From a virus: 40,895 nt of DNA. The stretch spans positions 1 through 40,895 of IMG/VR virus record IMGVR_UViG_3300002835_013157. One strand, written 5' to 3'. This document shows positions 29,987 to 36,883 of this stretch, piece by piece (position 1 is the first letter of the stretch; the number at the start of each line of letters is the position of its first letter). The translations under genes were made by a program, and so were the position numbers. The notes beneath the pieces are model-generated. The model saw nothing but the letters and a program-made list of their open reading frames with translations. It was not told the DNA's origin and searched no databases.

Positions 29987-30730
29987 CTACCTAACCCCAG
30001 GGTAGTCCCACCGGGCACGGCTGCCACGGCAGTCGATATGAATAAACCCATTACCCCGGGCAAGCCCACCTTGGCCACCCCACCAATGATCCAACTCGTT
30101 ATAAATGTCCGCCAGGGACAGCCCAGGGATATTAAAGTCCACCGCATGGCCTTTCATGTGGGTAGAAAAACGAGCGCCCCCCACGCGGGCATTAGTAGCC
30201 GGGTCCCGATACCAAGAGTTGATCTTGATGGGCCGCTTAAACCGCTCCCGAATGTCCTGCATCACCTCCGCCACCCGAATGATGCCGTACACCACGGAGG
30301 CATTTTCAGGGTGCCGGTAGCTACCATCGGCGGCAACATGGAGCGCTTCACCCCAGGTGAAGTTAGGCGCTTTTGACGAGATCGGCTGAGTACTGGAGCA
30401 GTCGTTCTCAAACCCTGGTAGGATAATTCGATGGCCGTCCCGGCGAGTCGGGGGTTCATCCTTGGGATCATTGCCTGAACCAAACCCTGATGGATCGCTG
30501 GCGTGTCCCGCATATACCCACCAAGTATTTCTGCCGCTCGGGTGCAGGCTCACCAAGTCAAACCGTTTTGGGTCGATGGTGAAATGCACATGGCCGTGCA
30601 ATAACTGATAAGCCAACAGCGGGAACGATCGCCTTTTGCCGATATTCACTGTCGCTGCCTTATCGTAGGCGATCGCTTGCTCCGGCCCTGGCTTTAGGAC
30701 CGTGTTCTCAGTAATTTCAAGGACTAGCAT
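29987..30730 (-). CDS. M15-type peptidase endolysin
   Basis: This is a 247-residue protein. The C-terminal domain (about 120-247) has the zinc-binding pattern of peptidase M15_3: SWYRDPATNARVGG at 172-185, STHMKGHAVDF at 189-199 with His191 and Asp198, and FIHIDCRG at 229-236 with His231. It should cleave D-amino-acid bonds in peptidoglycan cross-links and lyse the host. The N-terminal 80 residues resemble a small domain I recall before cyanobacterial M15 peptidases, ending in TWWVYAGHA. It begins just after the methyltransferase stop. No obvious holin lies beside it. A tail-associated lysin is an alternative. Confidence 0.85.
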   Translation of the reverse strand: MLVLEITENTVLKPGPEQAIAYDKAATVNIGKRRSFPLLAYQLLHGHVHFTIDPKRFDLVSLHPSGRNTWWVYAGHASDPSGFGSGNDPKDEPPTRRDGHRIILPGFENDCSSTQPISSKAPNFTWGEALHVAADGSYRHPENASVVYGIIRVAEVMQDIRERFKRPIKINSWYRDPATNARVGGARFSTHMKGHAVDFNIPGLSLADIYNELDHWWGGQGGLARGNGFIHIDCRGSRARWDYPGVR

Positions 30731-31522
30731 TTATGCTCCTAGGTCAATGCCGATAGACTTTATGCCAAGCAGGGACGCTACCCGTCCGGTGGTGCCGGTG
30801 CCAAAGTAAGGATCTAGCACCGTCGCCCCGGCCACTGTGGCGCTAGACAATAGTTCGTGGACTAACGAGTCAGGGAATGGGCAGGGGTGGCTAGGATGGC
30901 CACAGGGGCGATGTACCAACACCGACGATCGCAGTGGCTTGGCGTTCAGCATCGGCCGCCCGTTTTTGCCGCTTTTGCCCAGCATCAGGACATATTCATG
31001 GGTTTCCGGTGGCGCGTCACCCTTGCCCACCTGGCTACTTTGACCCTTATCCCAGATCAATATCTTCCGCATTACCCAGCCATCAGCCCGTAGTCGCTCC
31101 GCCAGGCGGATAGGCACCAGTAAGGGTTCTTTCTCGCGGTAGTCGTCCTCCAGGCTACGGCGGTAGAGCCATTCTCCTGCTTGTCGCCGTTGTCCCTTGG
31201 CGCGTATCGGGCTGTAGTTGTTGCTGGTATCGCCTATCACAATCCAGCACACCCCGCCCTCGGCTAACCCCTGGTATACCAGCCTAAAAACCTGCTGCAA
31301 CGTATCCAGGTAGGCGTCTAGGCTATCCTCTAGCCCGTGTTGCCCTTCGTGGCCATAGTCTATCTGGCCGTAATAGGGAGGGGAGGTAAGGCAATAGTCC
31401 CAGCGATCGCCTGCCGCTAGCCGTTGCTTCAGGACCGCGATCGCGTCGCCACGGTAGAACCGGATGCGATCGTCGGCCATTGGCTTATTGTCAATGGTAT
31501 TGAACAGGGCTAGCTGGTGCAT
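30731..31522 (-). CDS. DNA methyltransferase (TSPPY type)
   Basis: This is a 263-residue, single-domain amino-methyltransferase. Motif IV TSPPY lies at 46-50 (DYCLTSPPYYG), and the SAM-binding motif PYFGTGTTG at 238-246, again the beta order. TSPPY is typical of N4-cytosine methyltransferases. The chain ends only some 17 residues after that motif, so the C-terminal part is short. The target is not predictable. It stands within the tail operon, directly before the endolysin, an uncommon place for a modification gene. Together with the ParB-fused enzyme it gives this phage two methyltransferases with different motifs. Confidence 0.88.
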   Translation of the reverse strand: MHQLALFNTIDNKPMADDRIRFYRGDAIAVLKQRLAAGDRWDYCLTSPPYYGQIDYGHEGQHGLEDSLDAYLDTLQQVFRLVYQGLAEGGVCWIVIGDTSNNYSPIRAKGQRRQAGEWLYRRSLEDDYREKEPLLVPIRLAERLRADGWVMRKILIWDKGQSSQVGKGDAPPETHEYVLMLGKSGKNGRPMLNAKPLRSSVLVHRPCGHPSHPCPFPDSLVHELLSSATVAGATVLDPYFGTGTTGRVASLLGIKSIGIDLGA

Positions 31523-31621
31523 TTTTCTGGAAAGCTGTAGGGCTATTGATTAGACGATGCCCACCCTAGTTCTAGGATACTATCGGTTCGCGCAGATTGG
31601 CGATAGGGTTGCAAATTTGCT

Positions 31622-34600
31622 TTACCCATACACCGGCGATAGGTTGCCGCTATTGCGCGGGTTGCGATCGCGGCTACCTTGGCGGGTTTGCTCAAATTCG
31701 TCCAGGTAGGGCCGGGCGGCGTGGATGGCGTTGGTTACCTCCTGCCGAGTGCGAGCGGGGTCGGTGGCGCTGGCGATGTTGACGGTGATGTTGGTAGTGC
31801 GGTTGTTGGAGGCTTGGCGGTTGTCGCCGCCACTCCGAAGCATTTGAAACAGTCGATCAGGTAGTCCAGGCACTCGACTCCAGCCGTCGTCAATGCCCTG
31901 CCAGTTACTACCGCCTAGCCCGCTCCGCCTTAGCCACTGCTGCAGCTCCGCTCCGCTGCCAATTTGCCCGCTCTGTACTGCCCTGGATAGTTCGGCGCTC
32001 CAGTTTCGCCCTTGGCGTCCATTCGGTTGGGCGCGATCGCCGGTCAGGATGTCCGCCAGAAAGTCGGTATATTCGCCTGGGGTGTCGGTGTTAGCTCGGT
32101 GAAAGCCAAGGTTAAATTGAGCAAACCCCAGCATGTTGTTGCCTGTTCCGCCGCGTCGAGTAAAGAAGTCGGTGCCTGTTGCTCCGCGCCCATAAACCTC
32201 AGTCCCGCCGATCGCCAAAGCGATCGCGAGTGCGGCCCGTCCGTCTGGGGTACTGGTATTAAACCGGGGGTCTAGGCTGGTTAGCTGTCCGCTTAGCTGC
32301 TCTAGGGACTCGTAGCCAGTGCTGAGGTTGACACCACCGCCACCCGCTGCCGCTGGCTGACTGGGGAACGTCCTGCCTTGGGGGCGATCGCGGCGGTTAT
32401 CCCCATGTCCGGTTTTAATAATTAAGTTGCCGTTCTCGTCGTAGATATTGGCATAGTTCCCATAATTCCCTGTAGTGCCATAATTTACCCGCCCGTCTGG
32501 CACAGTAGGCAGGTAAATTTCAGCACCGGCGGAGCTGCTTCCGGGCGCAGTGCTGCGGGCATCATTACCCATAGGGATGAAGTAGTCAAAGCTGTACCAG
32601 CCTTCATGTTGACTATGGCTATGAGCGGCGGCGGCGCGTTGCAATAACCGAATGCGTTCAGCTTGTGGAGCGCTTGGATCGTAAACCTGCCCAGAAACAG
32701 CATCATTGCTAAATTCTATCCGTCGCCCTTGCTCAGTGTAGGCTTGCGCCATTTGCATGAAATAACCGTCAATTTCCTCCCAGGACAGGGTTGTTCTGAA
32801 TTTGCTGTCAATATGGTTAGATGTGCTGCCGCCGATAAATTGACTAGGGCCAGTGAACAACCCGGAAGCAAAAGCGCCACTGGCCCCACCACCACCACCG
32901 CCTGCTCCACCCATCACTGAATTAAGCGTTGACACCAATGCTTCCCGTACGGAGTCCACCGCTGAAATAAGCTGAGGGAAAAAGGCTTGCATCATTTGAA
33001 TGATGCTGGGCAATTGCCGCTGGGTATTGATTTCAGAGTTGACGTGAATCAATAGGTCGGTCTTCAGGATGTCGTTGGTTACGTCTTGCAGCAGCTTACG
33101 CTGTTCGCTGGCGGTTTGGTACGCCTGAATATCCATCAGGTTGGACTCTCGAAGCACCTGGAAGATGTCAGTCAGAGATGCACCGCCGCTGGTGCCACCC
33201 ATGCGGGCGGAGACAATATCCCCGGGGGCAAATGCAAAAACGTTATAGCCAGGTCCAGCGGTAACGCTGCCGGGGGTGTCGTTGAAAGCACCATCAATCA
33301 AGCCGCCAATGTAGTTTGTAGCACTTCTCAAAGCCCTAGGGATTATCCGCCTAGCGGGTTCGCCAAAGGGTCCATGGCGCCGAATGTACTCAGCGCCTTG
33401 CTGCGCATTTTCAACACTTATGGCTTCAGGGTTCTCCTCGATAGTCCGAACGATATTGGCCGCCGTTGCTATGGAGCCAATAGGTCCGGGCAATCCGGCG
33501 GCAAAAGAAAGTGCTGCGGATCGCCCTACTGGGCTAGAGATGGCGCTGCCAACCTGTTCCCCAATTTCCCTTGAATTGGTGTCACCCCCAAAGATCAGCC
33601 TACCGATCGCGCTATTCCTAAAATCATTCATCGTATCCCTGAGTTTATGGAAGGCGGATATGCCTTCTTTAACTAGGTTGGCGATCTGTGGTCCCGCCTC
33701 ACGAATGAATTTAAGTATTCCGTCTATGGCTGCCGTAAGTCCTTCGCCGATCTCTTCAAGGGGTAACCCATTGAGCTGCTTCAATAGCTCCACCTGGGTT
33801 TCCTTCATCTTCAGCGACGCCTCATTGAGGTTAGACATCGCTTTGATGGTCAGGTTATGCGCCTCCGCCTCTAATTTCCGCGCTTGGTCGCCTGGGCTTT
33901 CCTGTAGCTGGGCTAGCAATTGCTCCACCCGTCCGCCATCACCGCCCGGGCCGGTTGGCAGCCGTCCGCCATTGGCAGCGCTGATATTGGCGAGCTCTTC
34001 AAAGGTGCGGAGGTCCTGGGCGGTCGCTTGTCGTCCTAGGATGCCCTGCAGTGTGGTTGAGGTTTGCCGCTGTAGCCCTGAATTGCCAGCAATTAAGTTC
34101 TGGACGAAATTCGGATCACTAGCCGCCGCCGCCCTAAATTCATCGGCACCCATCCCGGAGATGCCCTGCACCCGGTTGGTGGTCATCCGCAGCACCCGCT
34201 GCGCATTGGCCATCATCTGCTCAGGTGAATTAAACCGCGAGTCTAGGGCCGCCTCATCGACGCCTGCTAGCCTCAGGTAGGCTGCTGAGGTGCTATAGGG
34301 GTCAGCGGTGCCACCGTAGGACAGGAAGCTTTGCAAGCCCGCCCCAGCCATCTGGACATTATCCCTAAACAGGGCGGAGGTGCGGGAATTGCCACCGGTT
34401 AGCCCTGCCATTACGTCCTGGAGCAAGCCAAAGGCGCGATCGCTCATCCCCTGGCCGGTCTGCTGCACCGCCTGCATGCGGGCGCTACCCATCATGTCAG
34501 CGTACTGCTGAATGTTGGACTCGAACCCGGCGCGGATGGCACCACCTACCACGTCGGATAGGTAGCCACGAACGCCTTCAGCACCCTTCTCGCCGCCAGT

Positions 34601-35575
34601 GCGAGAGTAGATGCCAGCCATATTGGCGGTAGCCTCTACGTTGAGCCCTAGCGCCCGGGTAAGCTCCTGGATGGTATTTACCAGGGGTCCAGCCATGGCC
34701 GGGTTACTCAGGGCTCGGTTTTCCCGTAGCTGGTCAATCAGCCCGGCGGTTTCTTCTACCCTAAACCCGTTCTGGGTGCCTAGTTCAAAATTACGCAGCC
34801 TGCCAACGTTGCCTACGCCAAAGCGCTGGTTAATGTCCGCGATCTGGGTTTCGTAGGCGAGGGATTGATCAGCGCCTCGGACAAGGCGATCCACCATGCC
34901 GCCGATGCCGCTACCGATGGAAGCACCTACCCCTAGCCCGGTCATCATCCCGGCAGGGCCGCCCAACATGCCAAGCAGTCCGCCGATGCCTGCCCCCACC
35001 GCACCACCAGCGGCGGCGCCGATATTGCCCTGCATGGCATTGCCAGCTACCGATGAGCCTACGTTGACGGCGGTTTGCATGATGGCTAGATTTTTCATCC
35101 AGCCAAGCAAGTCGTTAGTGCCGTCCTTCTTTTTGCCGTCCTCCTGCAATGAATTGCGTAGTTCCCGCAGGGAGTTGATTAGGTCTTGATAGTCCTTAGC
35201 GCTATCCGGGTCCTTCAACGACGCATGGAGGATCGAGGTTTGCAGGCGGGAGGCGGCCATATTGGCCACGTCCGGCGCATTGGGCGCGATCGCCTGTACC
35301 GCTTGCACTCGTTGCTGGAAGTCGCCTAGGGTGCCCCTGTCGGTGGTTGGCTGCGGGGGCGGTGGCAATGCCCCACCGGTGTCAGTGGTAGGGCGCGGCA
35401 ATGGCTCAAAGGAACCCCCACCACCTGCCGCTGAGGCTGCCGCCGCTGAGGGCGCACCGGTGCTGAAATGGCGTTCTAGGTCCTGTTGCTTATTGATGGC
35501 GCGTTCTGCCCCTTCAATGAAGCCACTCGGGTCTAGGTTTAGGACGTACTCTAACTTATGTTCTTGGTCAGCCAT
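31622..35575 (-). CDS. Tape measure protein with hydrolase-like C-terminus
   Basis: This 1317-residue protein is the tail-length ruler. The N-terminal part is helical with a Gly/Ala membrane-like stretch (about 180-225, AAAGGAVGAGIGGLLGMLGG) and a long coiled region (250-650), usual for tape measures. The C-terminal third has two cell-wall-hydrolase-like regions: one at about 985-1058 recalling M23 peptidases (HEGWYSFDYFIPMGND with His990 and Asp997, then YGNYANIYDENGNLIIKTGHG), one at about 1105-1240 recalling a lysozyme-like fold (ALAIALAIGGTEVYG with Glu1126, then NMLGFAQFN). These would open the wall during infection. Placement after the chaperone pair confirms the role. A terminator hairpin precedes the start codon. 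Confidence 0.9.
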   Translation of the reverse strand: MADQEHKLEYVLNLDPSGFIEGAERAINKQQDLERHFSTGAPSAAAASAAGGGGSFEPLPRPTTDTGGALPPPPQPTTDRGTLGDFQQRVQAVQAIAPNAPDVANMAASRLQTSILHASLKDPDSAKDYQDLINSLRELRNSLQEDGKKKDGTNDLLGWMKNLAIMQTAVNVGSSVAGNAMQGNIGAAAGGAVGAGIGGLLGMLGGPAGMMTGLGVGASIGSGIGGMVDRLVRGADQSLAYETQIADINQRFGVGNVGRLRNFELGTQNGFRVEETAGLIDQLRENRALSNPAMAGPLVNTIQELTRALGLNVEATANMAGIYSRTGGEKGAEGVRGYLSDVVGGAIRAGFESNIQQYADMMGSARMQAVQQTGQGMSDRAFGLLQDVMAGLTGGNSRTSALFRDNVQMAGAGLQSFLSYGGTADPYSTSAAYLRLAGVDEAALDSRFNSPEQMMANAQRVLRMTTNRVQGISGMGADEFRAAAASDPNFVQNLIAGNSGLQRQTSTTLQGILGRQATAQDLRTFEELANISAANGGRLPTGPGGDGGRVEQLLAQLQESPGDQARKLEAEAHNLTIKAMSNLNEASLKMKETQVELLKQLNGLPLEEIGEGLTAAIDGILKFIREAGPQIANLVKEGISAFHKLRDTMNDFRNSAIGRLIFGGDTNSREIGEQVGSAISSPVGRSAALSFAAGLPGPIGSIATAANIVRTIEENPEAISVENAQQGAEYIRRHGPFGEPARRIIPRALRSATNYIGGLIDGAFNDTPGSVTAGPGYNVFAFAPGDIVSARMGGTSGGASLTDIFQVLRESNLMDIQAYQTASEQRKLLQDVTNDILKTDLLIHVNSEINTQRQLPSIIQMMQAFFPQLISAVDSVREALVSTLNSVMGGAGGGGGGASGAFASGLFTGPSQFIGGSTSNHIDSKFRTTLSWEEIDGYFMQMAQAYTEQGRRIEFSNDAVSGQVYDPSAPQAERIRLLQRAAAAHSHSQHEGWYSFDYFIPMGNDARSTAPGSSSAGAEIYLPTVPDGRVNYGTTGNYGNYANIYDENGNLIIKTGHGDNRRDRPQGRTFPSQPAAAGGGGVNLSTGYESLEQLSGQLTSLDPRFNTSTPDGRAALAIALAIGGTEVYGRGATGTDFFTRRGGTGNNMLGFAQFNLGFHRANTDTPGEYTDFLADILTGDRAQPNGRQGRNWSAELSRAVQSGQIGSGAELQQWLRRSGLGGSNWQGIDDGWSRVPGLPDRLFQMLRSGGDNRQASNNRTTNITVNIASATDPARTRQEVTNAIHAARPYLDEFEQTRQGSRDRNPRNSGNLSPVYG

Positions 35576-35588
35576 GGCCGTAAATAAG

Positions 35589-35627
35589 AAAAGCCCCCGT
35601 CGTTACGAGGGAGGTAACAACGGGGGC
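35589..35627 (-). terminator. Strong hairpin terminator before the tape measure
   Basis: On the minus strand GCCCCCGTTGTTAC pairs with GTAACGACGGGGGC (14 pairs with one T-G), a 7-base loop, then TTTTCTTATTT. It lies 17 bases before the tape measure ATG and 23 bases after the small chaperone stop. It would separate chaperone from tape measure expression unless read through. Confidence 0.8.
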
Positions 35628-35649
35628 ATCTTGCGGGTGCAACTTAAAG

Positions 35650-35820
35650 CTATTTCCCACGCATCTGGTCGAGCATCTCAGGCGTTACCCCAAGTTCCCT
35701 TAGCTCTTGCTGGTAGCTATCGTCGTGGAATTCGTTATTGTCTGGATTGCCGTCGGCATTGCGTTCTTGCTCTAGCTCAATCACTTGCCGATACTCTAGG
35801 ATCACCTGAGCCTCTGTCAT
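35650..35820 (-). CDS. Tail assembly chaperone, frameshift extension
   Basis: This is a 56-residue frame from ATG at 35820: MTEAQVILEYRQVIELEQER and onward to DQMRGK. It lies two bases after the stop of the preceding chaperone and is in the -1 frame relative to it. The -1 frame is open from the slippery site at 35916-35922 through the stop and into this ORF, giving a fused product of about 203 residues, with ILRDRYRLLPTDPRWLAMTE across the join. This matches the E/E+E' and G/GT chaperones that precede tape measure genes. Independent initiation at 35820 is also possible but no strong ribosome-binding site is seen. Confidence 0.8.
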   Translation of the reverse strand: MTEAQVILEYRQVIELEQERNADGNPDNNEFHDDSYQQELRELGVTPEMLDQMRGK

Positions 35821-35822
35821 TG

Positions 35823-36260
35823 CTAACCATCGAGGGTCAGTTGGGAGGAGTCGGTAGCGATCGCGGAGGATGAAACAGATTTTTTCCCATCGTCCGCTGT
35901 CGCTACCGTCCCAGATTTTTTTGCTTGGGCATCCTCAACCTGCTGGTCCAACCAGGCGGAATACTCCTCAGCAAATTTGCCAAAAAATTGAAAGTCCTCT
36001 GAATTGGTAGAGGTTAGCAACTGCTCCACAAACCCGACTGGTTCTACAATCACCGCCTGGGCGATCGCTACCACCAGGGCGTTATACCGTAGCTGGTCGC
36101 CTGCGTCTACCCCCTCAATGCCTGCCTCCGCCAGGGCACGGTTAATGAACCGGTCCTGGCAAGCAGGAATTAAAAACATGGAGTCGTTAAAGGTGCGGGG
36201 TCGAACGACTAAGGTGCCTAGCCGCTCAAACCCCGTCACGGTCATTGTTACGGTCGTCAT
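35823..36260 (-). CDS. Tail assembly chaperone
   Basis: This 145-residue protein lies between the tail tube and the tape measure, the conserved chaperone site. It has a beta N-terminus (MTTVTMTVTGFERLGTLVVR), a helical centre (about 60-110: ALVVAIAQAVIVEPVGFVEQ) and a polar tail. Such proteins coat the tape measure and recruit tube subunits. Near its end two A runs occur in KK codons: A AAA AAA at 35922-35916 (Lys114-Lys115) and a second at 35885-35880. The first is a canonical -1 slippery heptamer leading to the longer form. Confidence 0.85.
   Translation of the reverse strand: MTTVTMTVTGFERLGTLVVRPRTFNDSMFLIPACQDRFINRALAEAGIEGVDAGDQLRYNALVVAIAQAVIVEPVGFVEQLLTSTNSEDFQFFGKFAEEYSAWLDQQVEDAQAKKSGTVATADDGKKSVSSSAIATDSSQLTLDG
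35916..35922 (-). promoter_or_regulatory. -1 frameshift slippery heptamer
   Basis: A_AAA_AAA at codons 113-115 of the chaperone gene, in the correct frame for -1 slippage. No stop occurs in the -1 frame from here through the zero-frame stop and to the end of the 56-residue extension. A second, weaker A run (GGG AAA AAA, 35880-35885) lies ten codons downstream. Confidence 0.75.
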
Positions 36261-36280
36261 TTTGCACTCGCATTAAAGAA

Positions 36281-36847
36281 CTAGGGAAGCGCGATCAACC
36301 CGCCGCCATCGCTTAGGGTTTGGTCAATCGCTGAGAAGGACACGTTTTCCATGATCAAGGTGTCCTGGGCGGTGAAATTACACTCCCAGGAGTTGATCAC
36401 ACAACCAAAGATCGTGCCAATGATGCCGCCACCACCGGATAGGTCCTGGGGGCCTTGGGTGGGGGCATAGAGCTGAGGGACGCCTACCCCGGCACTGCCC
36501 CGACGGGCAATCACAATGTCGAACTCGGGCATGTTGGTGATGGTCGCCGCTCGGCTGGTGCGATCGATGATGCCACCAGACACCGATGCCAAGCGTTTCA
36601 TCAAGTCGCCATACTTGAGCAGCATGGAGCTGATTCGCCCTTGGTATTGTTTGATGCCAGGGACAAATTCGACAGCGCGATCGCTGCCAATTTCGATAGC
36701 GGGTCTTGCCTGGGTTTGGGCGGAGATCGAAATCGACTGGATTCGCCCTAGGCGTAACCCGTTGATGACTAGAGCAATGTCAAGGCTGTATTCAGCCCTA
36801 GCAAGGACAGAATTTTCAACCCTGCTGTATTGGGTACGGAAGGCCAA
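36281..36847 (-). CDS. Tail tube protein
   Basis: This 188-residue protein follows the sheath gene and has the beta-rich pattern of gp19/XkdM tail tube proteins: AEYSLDIALVINGLRLGRIQ, then ATITNMPEFDIVIARRG and CVINSWECNFTAQDTLIMEN. It forms the inner DNA channel. The start is a TTG at 36847, unusual, but supported by AGGAGGTG 7 bases upstream and by the normal N-terminus MAFRTQYSRVENSVL. The gene order sheath, tube, chaperone pair, tape measure is textbook. Confidence 0.85.
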   Translation of the reverse strand: MAFRTQYSRVENSVLARAEYSLDIALVINGLRLGRIQSISISAQTQARPAIEIGSDRAVEFVPGIKQYQGRISSMLLKYGDLMKRLASVSGGIIDRTSRAATITNMPEFDIVIARRGSAGVGVPQLYAPTQGPQDLSGGGGIIGTIFGCVINSWECNFTAQDTLIMENVSFSAIDQTLSDGGGLIALP

Positions 36848-36854
36848 AATAACA

Positions 36855-36860
36855 CCTCCT
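36855..36860 (-). promoter_or_regulatory. Ribosome-binding site for the TTG-started tube gene
   Basis: AGGAGG (minus strand), extended to AGGAGGTG, with a 7-base spacer to the TTG at 36847. A perfect site probably offsets the weak start codon of an abundant structural protein. Confidence 0.75.
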
Positions 36861-36883
36861 GGGGTGAATAAGGTTGGTTAGGC

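Noticed and set aside
31543-31629. 28-codon minus-strand frame after the tape measure (MGKANLQPYR...)
   Set aside because: Its start overlaps the tape measure end, but there is no ribosome-binding site, no feature in the peptide and no tight fit to the next gene. Probably chance.
33384-34280. Long plus-strand open frame (298 codons) opposite the tape measure
   Set aside because: It is antisense to a well-supported tape measure gene, rich in Ser/Pro/Arg as expected from reading GC-rich coding DNA backwards, and has no family pattern.
35262-35873. 203-codon plus-strand frame across tape measure start and chaperone extension
   Set aside because: It crosses three minus-strand features and the terminator, and its composition is that of a reverse-complement shadow.
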